Of a stretch of DNA of 10,698 bases, positions 1 through 6,371 are shown piece by piece. The notes under the pieces were generated by a model. That model saw nothing but the letters and a program-made list of their open reading frames with translations, was not told the origin of the DNA and did not search any database. The stretch is from Cryomorphaceae bacterium (GTDB lineage Bacteria > Bacteroidota > Bacteroidia > Flavobacteriales > BACL11): positions 1 to 10,698 of the forward strand of contig JACNFT010000039.1 of assembly GCA_014384505.1 (NCBI GenBank), written 5' to 3'. The position numbers and the translations under genes are program-made. Every line of letters starts with the position of its first letter. Within the stretch, counting starts at the first letter, position 1.

Positions 1-283
1 GCGGTCGGTCAAAGTTATAAAAATTTTCCCAATTCCATAATTTTGCTTCTAAATACACATCATCTTTATATGAAATTAGTTGATAAAATTTTCTTTGATC
101 AGTTAAATGAGACCTTTCCATTTAATTGTGGAGTTCTAGCTTTAATATATTGATGTCTCAAGCCTAAATCTTCAATATGCCAATGAAATTCATGCCCTCA
201 ATCTGTCCTAATTATATTGATACGAAATGGAAATTTTTCTACAACATAATCAATAAAACAATTGCATTTTATTATTCTTTAAA
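1..283 (-). pseudogene. IS481-family transposase remnant (C-terminal half, decayed)
   Basis: Translating the minus strand in two frames recovers the second half of a DDE integrase-type transposase core. From about 258 down to 111 the reading is FIDYVVEKFPFRIN, then IIRTD, a TGA stop at 200-198, GHEFHWHIEDLGLRHQYIK and ARTPQLNGKV. After a frameshift near 111-116 the reading resumes with HLTDQRKFYQLISYKDD and ends in WNWENFYNFDRP at the left edge. The TD(x)GHEF, RTPQLNGKV and FYNFDRP blocks are typical of IS481-family transposases. The copy is dead: it has an in-frame stop directly after the second catalytic Asp, and it lacks the ERS residues that should follow GKV, which include the catalytic Glu. 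It also seems to lack about four residues between GHEF and HWH. Similarity fades above about 265, and the N-terminal half with the first Asp is absent because the polyamine operon begins there. The remnant continues beyond position 1. The family call is from recalled motifs, not a search. Confidence 0.85.
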
Positions 284-290
284 TTAAATA

Positions 291-1262
291 TTAGTAATTT
301 AGTAAATAGGCGAAAATGAGTGGAGCAACAATTGTAGCATCCGATTCTATGATAAATTTTGGAGTGTTAATATCTAATTTACCCCAAGTAATTTTTTCAT
401 TAGGCACTGCTCCTGAATAAGATCCATAGCTCGTTGTAGAATCTGAAATCTGACAGAAATAACTCCAAAACGGTGTATCTGTTCTTTCCATATCTTGATA
501 TAGCATTGGAACAACACAGATAGGAAAATCACCAGATATGCCACCTCCTATTTGAAAAAAACCAATTCCCTCAGTCCCCGCCTCTTCCGTATAGTAATCT
601 GCAAGCCACATCATATACTCAATTCCAGATTTCATTGTTGAATGTTTTAGTTCACCTTTCATACAATAGGAAGCAAAAATATTTCCCATTGTTGAATCTT
701 CCCAACCCGGAACAATTATTGGTAAGTTCTTTTCTGCTGCAGCAAGCATCCATGAGTGACTTGAATCGATCTCATAGTACTGTTCTAGCACACCAGAAAG
801 TAATAATTGATACATGAACTCGTGAGGAAAATATCTTTTTTCTTCATTTTCTGCAGCCTTCCAAATATCAAAAACATGTTGCTGAAGCCTTCTAAATGCT
901 TCTTCTTCAGGTATACACGTATCCGTTACACGATTCAATCCTTTTTCAAGGAGGGCCCATTCATTTTCTGGGGTTAAGTCACGGTAGTTAGGTACTCTTT
1001 CATAACTATTATGAGCTACTAAGTTCATAATATCCTCTTCAAGATTTGCTCCCGTGCATGAAATCAAATGGACTTTATTTTGACGGATCATTTCCGCCAA
1101 TGAAATCCCTAATTCAGCAGTACTCATTGCTCCAGCAAGGGAGATTAACATCTTTTTCCCAGATGCTAAGTGGTCCTCATATCCTTTTGCCGCATCCACT
1201 AAAGATGCAGCATTGAAATGCAAAAAATTTTTCTCAATGAATTTTCTTATCTCTTGAGCCAT
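291..1262 (-). CDS. Deoxyhypusine synthase-like protein, probable polyamine (homospermidine-type) synthase
   Basis: A 323-residue cytosolic protein of the deoxyhypusine synthase (DHS) family, which transfers an aminobutyl group with NAD through a lysine imine. Visible family marks are SCTGANLEED (68-77, NAD-side Glu pair E75/E76), PGWEDSTMGN (185-194), FQIGGGISGD (236-245) and the catalytic-lysine block NEKITWGKL, with K295 as the likely imine lysine. Against human DHS as I recall it, the Lys, the Trp of WGK and one Glu (E289) are kept. The active-site His appears as D245, two pocket Asp as Y279 and Y282, and another Asp as N194. Bacteria lack eIF5A, and the gene follows arginine decarboxylase and agmatinase, so a role in making homospermidine or a similar polyamine from putrescine is likely but inferred. 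It overlaps the agmatinase stop by one base (TAATG), which suggests translational coupling. The stop codon lies within about 10 bases of a transposase remnant. The family is certain; the substrate is not. Confidence 0.88.
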   Translation of the reverse strand: MAQEIRKFIEKNFLHFNAASLVDAAKGYEDHLASGKKMLISLAGAMSTAELGISLAEMIRQNKVHLISCTGANLEEDIMNLVAHNSYERVPNYRDLTPENEWALLEKGLNRVTDTCIPEEEAFRRLQQHVFDIWKAAENEEKRYFPHEFMYQLLLSGVLEQYYEIDSSHSWMLAAAEKNLPIIVPGWEDSTMGNIFASYCMKGELKHSTMKSGIEYMMWLADYYTEEAGTEGIGFFQIGGGISGDFPICVVPMLYQDMERTDTPFWSYFCQISDSTTSYGSYSGAVPNEKITWGKLDINTPKFIIESDATIVAPLIFAYLLNY

Positions 1263-2116
1263 TATAAGTTGAATTTATAAGACAATAATTTATAATACAG
1301 TTTCGCTGCCATAAAATCTGGAGCGGAAAAGCCCTCTTTTGGAGCTAATTCTACAATATCGAATCCAACTACATTCGAATTACTAAAAACTTTTTTTAAT
1401 AACCTCAAAGTTTCATCCCATAGCAAACCACCAGGCTCAGGTGTTCCAGTAGAGGGCATAATAGAGGGATCAAAAGCGTCCAGATCAATTGTGATATAAA
1501 CGTTCTCTCTCAAACAGTTTAAAACATCTTCTTGCCAGTATTCATTTGATCGAATTTCATAGGATGTAAATAAATTTTCTTCACGTAAATATTGAATCTC
1601 AATTGAATCCATACTCCTAATTCCAACTTGGACCAAATTAGTCATATATGAAGCTTCGTGCATCGCGCAGGCATGATTGTATTTTGAACCTTCATAACTC
1701 GGCCTTAAATCAGAGTGAGCATCCAACTGAAGTACAGTTAAATCGTCATATTTTTTATTAAATGATCGAATTGAACCAATGCTTACAGAGTGCTCTCCAC
1801 CTAAAATCGTCACAAATTTATCTTCACTCAAATATTTATCAACCTCAGCTTCTACTGCATTCACCATTTTTTCTGGGCTAGATGATTCATCAATACTGGG
1901 CGCTAAAAAAACACCTTGAAGATAAACTTCAGAATTCGTCTCAATGTCATATAACTCCATATTATTAGCAGCCGCTAAAATAGCAGCCGGTCCTTTATCC
2001 GCTCCTTTTCCATATGTACTCGTACCATCATAAGGAACAGGGATCAAAACGATTTTGCTATTATCATAAACGGCATTTTCAACTGGAATACCAGCGAATG
2101 TTTTATCTCTATTCAT
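1262..2116 (-). CDS. speB: Agmatinase (agmatine ureohydrolase)
   Basis: A 284-residue ureohydrolase of the arginase/agmatinase family that hydrolyses agmatine to putrescine and urea in the cytosol with a two-manganese centre. All metal ligands are visible: GGEH (H109), DAHSD (D132, H134, D136) and the block starting DLDAFDP (D211, D213), followed by the family signature PSTGTPEPGG (221-230). VGFDIVELAP (250-259) closes the core. Length matches bacterial agmatinases. Agmatinase is favoured over arginase or formimidoylglutamase because the gene overlaps the end of the arginine decarboxylase gene by 8 bases, so its substrate is made by the previous gene product. The ATG start at 2116 puts the N-terminus at MNRDKTFAGIPV, normal for the family. 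No Shine-Dalgarno sequence is seen, and translation is probably coupled to the upstream gene. Nothing suggests truncation. Confidence 0.95.
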   Translation of the reverse strand: MNRDKTFAGIPVENAVYDNSKIVLIPVPYDGTSTYGKGADKGPAAILAAANNMELYDIETNSEVYLQGVFLAPSIDESSSPEKMVNAVEAEVDKYLSEDKFVTILGGEHSVSIGSIRSFNKKYDDLTVLQLDAHSDLRPSYEGSKYNHACAMHEASYMTNLVQVGIRSMDSIEIQYLREENLFTSYEIRSNEYWQEDVLNCLRENVYITIDLDAFDPSIMPSTGTPEPGGLLWDETLRLLKKVFSNSNVVGFDIVELAPKEGFSAPDFMAAKLYYKLLSYKFNL

Positions 2117-3506
2117 AACCTAGCAATTGCATAAAACTTTCAGCGCTTTGTTGCTCAGTGAATACTTCTGTCTCAATCTCGCCTAATTCTGTTTTTTTTA
2201 TGAGTACATATTTAGGTTGTGGAATTAAACAATGTTGTAATCCGCCAAATCCCCCTAACGAGTCTTGATATGCTCCGGTATTAAAAAAACCAATATATAA
2301 TGGCTTGTTTCTCGCGAAAAGAGGTAAATAAATTGCGTTAATATGCTGATCATTATTATAATAATCATCACTATCACATGTTAAACCACCTAACAAAACC
2401 CTTTCATAAGGTTTATCCCAATGATTTATCGGCAACATAATAAATCGTTTATTTATAGCCCAAGAATCGGGAAGCGTTGTAATAAAAGATGAATTAATCA
2501 TATTCCATTTTTCACGATCATTTTGTTGCTTTTGATAAAGAATTTCGTAAAAAATAGCACCTGATTCTCCCACAGTGAAAGATCCGAATTCGGTAAATAT
2601 ATTAGGTGTAGCTACATTTCCATCTTCACAAACAGATTTAATTAAAGAAATTATTTCCGAAACCATATATTGGTAGTCGTACTTAAATCCCATAGAATCT
2701 TTCGTTGGGAATCCACCTCCAATATTTAAACTATCCAATGTCGGGCAGATCTTTTTAAGCTCAACATATACGTCTAAACACTTCTGCAATTCATTCCAGT
2801 AGTATGCATTATCTTTAATTCCAGTATTAATAAAAAAATGTAACATCTTTAAATTAACACTTGGAATCAACTCTATTTCTCGCTTATAGAATGGTACGAT
2901 ATTCTTATAGCCAATACCCAATCTACTTGTATAAAATTCAAATTTAGGTTCCTCTTCTGAAGCAATTCTAATACCAATATCAAATTTTCTTTTTGCCTTG
3001 TTGTGTATAAGATGAATCTCTTCAAAATTATCTATGATTGGAATGCAATTATATTCTCCTGAGTTAATTAATTCAATGATATTATCAATGTATTGATCTC
3101 TTTTAAATCCATTACACAATACAAAAGTTTTATCATCAATTTTCCCATCTTTTTTTAGTCTCTTAACGATTTCAATATCGAAAGCCGAAGATGTTTCTAT
3201 ATGTATATTATTTTTTAATGCTTCATCTAAAACATGACTAAAATGTGAGCTTTTTGTGCAATAACTATAGTGGTATTCGCCACTATAATCGTGTTCTTTG
3301 ATAGCATTCGCAAACCATTTTTTTGCTAATTGGATATTCTCAGATATTTTTGGCAGGTATCTAACCTTAAGTGGAGTGCCATATTTTTCAATAAGATTTT
3401 GCACATCAACATCTTGCCAAATTAGAGAATGGTCATCTGTTAATTTAAATTCCTCCTGAGGAAAATCGAATGACTGTTCAATAAAGTCAATATATTTATT
3501 TTTCAT
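2109..3506 (-). CDS. speA: Arginine decarboxylase, short Bacteroidetes type
   Basis: A 465-residue PLP enzyme of fold type III (alanine-racemase-like barrel plus beta domain) that decarboxylates arginine to agmatine, the first step of putrescine synthesis here. The PLP lysine is probably K85 in YSYCTKSSH. The glycine loop that binds the cofactor phosphate is NIGGGFP (261-267), followed by TEFGSFTVGESG (305-316). The second active-site side has GGLTCDSDDYY (373-383, with the C377/D378 pair typical of this superfamily) and GFFNTGAYQDSLGG (406-419). It is much shorter than the roughly 650-residue E. coli SpeA and matches the compact arginine decarboxylases I recall from flavobacteria. The agmatinase gene overlapping its 3' end supports arginine over ornithine, lysine or diaminopimelate as substrate. 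It starts 4 bases after the stop of the 85-residue protein, with no Shine-Dalgarno sequence, so it depends on the shared upstream promoter. Confidence 0.92.
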   Translation of the reverse strand: MKNKYIDFIEQSFDFPQEEFKLTDDHSLIWQDVDVQNLIEKYGTPLKVRYLPKISENIQLAKKWFANAIKEHDYSGEYHYSYCTKSSHFSHVLDEALKNNIHIETSSAFDIEIVKRLKKDGKIDDKTFVLCNGFKRDQYIDNIIELINSGEYNCIPIIDNFEEIHLIHNKAKRKFDIGIRIASEEEPKFEFYTSRLGIGYKNIVPFYKREIELIPSVNLKMLHFFINTGIKDNAYYWNELQKCLDVYVELKKICPTLDSLNIGGGFPTKDSMGFKYDYQYMVSEIISLIKSVCEDGNVATPNIFTEFGSFTVGESGAIFYEILYQKQQNDREKWNMINSSFITTLPDSWAINKRFIMLPINHWDKPYERVLLGGLTCDSDDYYNNDQHINAIYLPLFARNKPLYIGFFNTGAYQDSLGGFGGLQHCLIPQPKYVLIKKTELGEIETEVFTEQQSAESFMQLLGYE

Positions 3507-3510
3507 CAGT

Positions 3511-3768
3511 TTACAAATTAGAATCCATTTCTAAAGAAGAATCTTCTGCTTCATCATCTATATCATATAAAGAACCATATCTACCAGAAACAATAGTTGC
3601 AATTGGAGTCAAATAAATAACATCTTCATATTGGTAGATTACTCCATCAACAATACTTCCCTTATAAGGAAATGTATTTCTTTCAATTTCTCCACACTTA
3701 TAATCCCTATATACCTGTTCTCGAATAGAAGAATGTAATTTTGAATATTTTTCAATAACACGCGTCAT
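3511..3768 (-). CDS. Hypothetical protein, 85 aa, first gene of the polyamine operon
   Basis: I do not recognise a named family. The N-terminus MTRVIEKYSKLHSSIREQVY looks like an amphipathic helix. The middle (about 30-70) is rich in Val, Ile and Tyr with alternating hydrophobics, for example VDGVIYQYEDVIYLTP, which suggests a few beta strands. The C-terminus (about 69-85) is strongly acidic with Asp, Glu and Ser and is probably disordered. There is no signal peptide, membrane segment or Cys-based metal site. The helix-strand-acidic-tail layout resembles small flavobacterial proteins of unknown function that I recall only vaguely. The ATG at 3768 follows an AT-rich leader without a Shine-Dalgarno sequence. 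The 4-base gap to the arginine decarboxylase and the promoter upstream make it the leading gene of the operon. Coding is supported by a full-length open frame with clean helix and strand patterning and by the tight spacing. A role with the decarboxylase, as partner or regulator, is only a guess from position. Confidence 0.75.
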   Translation of the reverse strand: MTRVIEKYSKLHSSIREQVYRDYKCGEIERNTFPYKGSIVDGVIYQYEDVIYLTPIATIVSGRYGSLYDIDDEAEDSSLEMDSNL

Positions 3769-3770
3769 AA

Positions 3771-3806
3771 TTAAATGTTTTTAGTGTAAAATTTGCACTT
3801 CTTCAT
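3771..3806 (-). promoter_or_regulatory. Possible leader peptide ORF (11 codons) and leader hairpins
   Basis: In the presumed 5' leader of the polyamine operon an ATG at 3806 opens an 11-codon frame, MKKCKFYTKNI, whose TAA (3773-3771) ends 2 bases before the ATG of the 85-residue gene, in another frame. The same stretch can form two mutually exclusive weak hairpins. The AAGTG at 3800-3796 (minus strand) can pair with CACTT upstream (3815-3811) or, as AGTG, with CACT downstream (3786-3783). Short frames and 4-5 bp stems are common by chance in AT-rich DNA, so this is only a candidate. Confidence 0.2.
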
Positions 3807-3828
3807 AGTAAAGTGTAATAATTTTGTC

Positions 3829-3860
3829 CAAAGTTAGTAAATAGTTTTCATTTTTCATAA
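3829..3860 (-). promoter_or_regulatory. Probable promoter of the polyamine operon (Bacteroidetes type)
   Basis: On the minus strand TAACTTTG (3836-3829) is an exact match to the Bacteroidetes -7 consensus TAnnTTTG. Exactly 19 bases upstream lies TTATG (3860-3856), one base off a TTTG-like -33 element, at the usual spacing. Transcription would begin near 3823, giving a leader of about 55 bases before the ATG at 3768. The -33 element sits in a 10-base palindrome, CATAATTATG (3856-3865), which could be an operator or chance. The position directly in front of the first gene supports the call. Confidence 0.45.
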
Positions 3861-4042
3861 TTATGCTGAATTTAGCTTTTGTTGTAAATATTCTTATCTA
3901 TAATAAGGTAAATTTGATTTCATAGTTTTAATAATAAATAATATCGTGATTTTCAAATACAAAAATACAAAAATTACTGAAAATATAAAATAATCAGTCT
4001 AGCAGGATTAGAACATAACACCTTTTTTCTAACATCTACAAT

Positions 4043-5674
4043 CTATGATTGAATAACTCCAGGGTTATAAGCCTCTTTTATAGGTGAATTATTGGCAGCT
4101 TCTATTCCCATAGAAATTACTTTTCTGGTTTCCAAAGGGTCAATAATAGCATCTACCCAAAGGCGAGAAGCTCCATAGTAAGGAGAGGTTTGTGCATCAT
4201 ATTTGTCGGTAATGGTATTTAAAAGTTTCTTTTCTGCTTTTTCATCCATTTCTTCTCCTTTTGCTTTTAAGGAAGCTTTTTCAATTTGTAATAAAACCTT
4301 AGCAGCTTGTGCACCACCCATAACAGCCATTTGAGCCGTTGGCCAACTTACAATTAATCTTGGGTCGTAAGCCTTACCGCACATGGCATAGTTTCCTGCA
4401 CCATAGGAGTTACCAATAATAATAGTAATTTTAGGAACTACAGAATTTGCCATAGCATTTACCATTTTGGCTCCATCCTTAATGATACCACCATGTTCGG
4501 AGCGTGACCCTACCATAAAGCCAGTAACATCCTGTAGAAATACCAATGGTATTTTCTTTTGGTTACAATTGGCAATAAAACGAGCTGATTTATCTGCAGA
4601 ATCCGAATAGATAACCCCACCGAATTGCATTTCTCCTTTTTTGGTTTTAATCATTTCTCTTTGGTTAGCAACAATGCCCACTGCCCAGCCATCAACTCTT
4701 GCATATCCGCAAATAATGGTTTGGCCATATCCTTCTTTATATTCTTCAAAATCGGAATCATCCACTAGGCGAGCAATGATGTCCTTCATGTTATAAGGTT
4801 TTGATCTTTCTCTTGGAAGTATTCCATAAATTTCTCTTTGATCTTCCTTAGGTTCAGCACTTTTTTTCCTGTTGAAACCTGCCTTTTCGGTATCGCCAAT
4901 TTTATCCATTATATTTCGGATTTTATCCAAAGCGTCTTTATCGTCCTTGGCTTTGTAATCCGTTACTCCAGAAATTTCGCAATGCGTTGTAGCACCTCCT
5001 AAAGTTTCGTTATCAATGCTCTCGCCAATAGCCGCCTTTACAAGGTAACTTCCTGCTAAGAATATACTTCCTGTTTTGTCTACAATAAGGGCTTCATCAC
5101 TCATTATTGGCAGGTAAGCTCCACCAGCAACACAAGCACCCATAACGGCAGAAATTTGAGTAATTCCCATTGAACTCATACGAGCATTATTGCGAAACAT
5201 TCTTCCAAAGTGTTCTTTGTCCGGAAAAATTTCATCTTGCATAGGTAAAAATACTCCAGCACTATCAACCAAGTAGATAATTGGCAGCCTGTTTTCCATT
5301 GCAATTTCTTGTAAGCGCAAATTCTTTTTGGCAGTAATAGGGAACCAAGCTCCTGCTTTGACAGTAGCATCATTAGCAACAACAATACATTGCCTATCTT
5401 TTACATAAGTTATTCCGGCAACTACTCCACCTGAAGGGCAACCTCCATATTTGGCATACATTCCTTCCCCAACAAAAGCACCAATTTCTAAAAAGTTAGC
5501 GTCCGTATCTTTTAGGTAATCAATTCGCTCACGAGCTGTAAGTTTTCCTTTGGCATGTTGCTTGTCAATTTTTTGTTTTCCTCCACCTAAAGAAACAATA
5601 GCATGTTTTCTTTTCATCTCCGAGATGAGTAACCTCATCTTATCATCATTCTTGTTGAAATCTAAGTTTGCCAT
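4043..5674 (-). CDS. Acyl-CoA carboxylase, carboxyltransferase (beta) subunit, methylcrotonyl-CoA carboxylase-like
   Basis: A 543-residue biotin-dependent carboxyltransferase with two crotonase-like halves (about 20-285 and 290-540). It moves CO2 from carboxybiotin to an acyl-CoA in the cytosol. Family marks, numbered from the ATG, are LVDSAGVFLPMQDEIFPD (135-152) and the following HFGRMF, GACVAGGAYLPIMSDE (179-194), GSIFLAGSYLVKAA (202-215), FLQDVTGFMVG (379-389), GNSYGAGNYAMCG (421-433) and WPTAQMAVMGG (444-454). The FPDKEHFGRMF and LAGSYLVKAA style is closest to methylcrotonyl-CoA carboxylase beta (leucine breakdown), but a roughly 14-residue insertion after VGIVANQ (about 337-351) separates it from human MCCC2, so the acyl-CoA is unsettled. 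A TTG six codons upstream (5692) is possible, but the ATG at 5674 gives MANLDFNKNDD, the usual family N-terminus. No biotin carboxylase or biotin carrier gene is adjacent. It lies 79 bases after wbqC with no clear terminator between, so read-through is possible. Confidence 0.93.
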   Translation of the reverse strand: MANLDFNKNDDKMRLLISEMKRKHAIVSLGGGKQKIDKQHAKGKLTARERIDYLKDTDANFLEIGAFVGEGMYAKYGGCPSGGVVAGITYVKDRQCIVVANDATVKAGAWFPITAKKNLRLQEIAMENRLPIIYLVDSAGVFLPMQDEIFPDKEHFGRMFRNNARMSSMGITQISAVMGACVAGGAYLPIMSDEALIVDKTGSIFLAGSYLVKAAIGESIDNETLGGATTHCEISGVTDYKAKDDKDALDKIRNIMDKIGDTEKAGFNRKKSAEPKEDQREIYGILPRERSKPYNMKDIIARLVDDSDFEEYKEGYGQTIICGYARVDGWAVGIVANQREMIKTKKGEMQFGGVIYSDSADKSARFIANCNQKKIPLVFLQDVTGFMVGSRSEHGGIIKDGAKMVNAMANSVVPKITIIIGNSYGAGNYAMCGKAYDPRLIVSWPTAQMAVMGGAQAAKVLLQIEKASLKAKGEEMDEKAEKKLLNTITDKYDAQTSPYYGASRLWVDAIIDPLETRKVISMGIEAANNSPIKEAYNPGVIQS

Positions 5675-5753
5675 TTTATAAAATTTTGTCAAAAATAGAA
5701 AATTGATATTAGATATGAGTAGTTAGGCAATAGACTTATTTATGGGTACAATA

Positions 5754-6371
5754 TTATAGCTCAATACTAAGGTCTATATTGTGCAGATAATCTATGCTTT
5801 CAGGACCCAAATTAAAGAGTAGATCCAAAATAGAAAGGTTAGGAATAAAACCTTGTTTTTCCATAAATACTTGATCGTATATTTCTTGGTTTTTGAGTTT
5901 CCAAGTATAATTTCTTAAATCAAAAAAATCACCTTTATGCAAGTATTCAGTTGTATTTTTTATCATATTTTCCTGCTGTAGCATGCTAAGTATTGCATTT
6001 TGTAACTTGCTATTGAAGTTTACAAGATATTCTTCTTTTTCTTCAAAAAAAGGTTTTAACTCATCTTTGTAATATTCAAAAAAAGGGGAGGAGTTGTAAG
6101 CTGATTCTATCGCATTCCAGTGTTGCTTTTGCCAGTTGTTTCTGTAGGAAATTTTAAGGTTTTCAATAATTGTTTTGCTACTTCCTTTTCTTTGTTTAGG
6201 AATGCTAAGGCGTAATTTCCCATTAGCACCATAAATATCACATCTGTTACGGATGCTTTGTTTTATAAAATGTTCGTGAAGTTCAATCCTGCAATTTGGG
6301 TCTTGCAATAAAATTGCGTAATAGGAAATAGGGGCTAAGTAAGCAGTTGATAAAAGCGGATTATTTAACAC
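5754..6371 (-). CDS. WbqC-family protein
   Basis: A 205-residue protein of the WbqC-like family, whose biochemical role is not established; the name comes from an O-antigen gene cluster. Support comes from the N-terminal block LLSTAYLAPISYYAILLQ (6-23), the basic middle RLSIPKQRKG (54-63), the conserved WNAIESAYNSSPFFEYY stretch (85-101) and a C-terminal hydrophobic block SILDLLFNLGP (180-190). There is no signal peptide or membrane helix, so it is probably cytosolic. The start is a GTG at 6371 that overlaps the end of lepB by 11 bases. No ATG lies nearby, and a later start would remove the conserved N-terminal block, so GTG is preferred. It is the last gene of the parA-to-wbqC block; I recall this gene following lepB in other Bacteroidetes. 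The family is likely; the function is unknown. Confidence 0.82.
   Translation of the reverse strand: MLNNPLLSTAYLAPISYYAILLQDPNCRIELHEHFIKQSIRNRCDIYGANGKLRLSIPKQRKGSSKTIIENLKISYRNNWQKQHWNAIESAYNSSPFFEYYKDELKPFFEEKEEYLVNFNSKLQNAILSMLQQENMIKNTTEYLHKGDFFDLRNYTWKLKNQEIYDQVFMEKQGFIPNLSILDLLFNLGPESIDYLHNIDLSIEL

Larger units (their letters stand above)
3769..4042. other. Intergenic region between carboxylase gene and polyamine operon
   Basis: This 274-base AT-rich gap is the longest non-coding stretch inside the window. The part near the polyamine operon carries the probable promoter and leader described separately. The part nearer the carboxylase stop (about 3870-4042) should contain its terminator, but I find no convincing GC-rich hairpin with a T run. 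The best is a weak 4-bp TCTA/TAGA stem at about 3999-4013. No open frame of note and no RNA gene is visible. Confidence 0.6.

Noticed and set aside
3960..3967. Second TAnnTTTG-like match (TATTTTTG) upstream of the polyamine operon
   Set aside because: It has no -33 partner and would give a leader of about 185 bases; the site at 3829-3836 is better placed.
5690..5692. TTG codon as an upstream start for the carboxylase gene
   Set aside because: The ATG at 5674 gives the usual family N-terminus; the six extra residues (MTKFYK) add nothing conserved.
5690..5697. TATTTTTG on the minus strand, a formal match to the -7 promoter box in front of the carboxylase gene
   Set aside because: No -33 element lies 17-23 bases upstream, and the leader would be only about 10 bases. 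The DNA is too AT-rich for this match alone to count.
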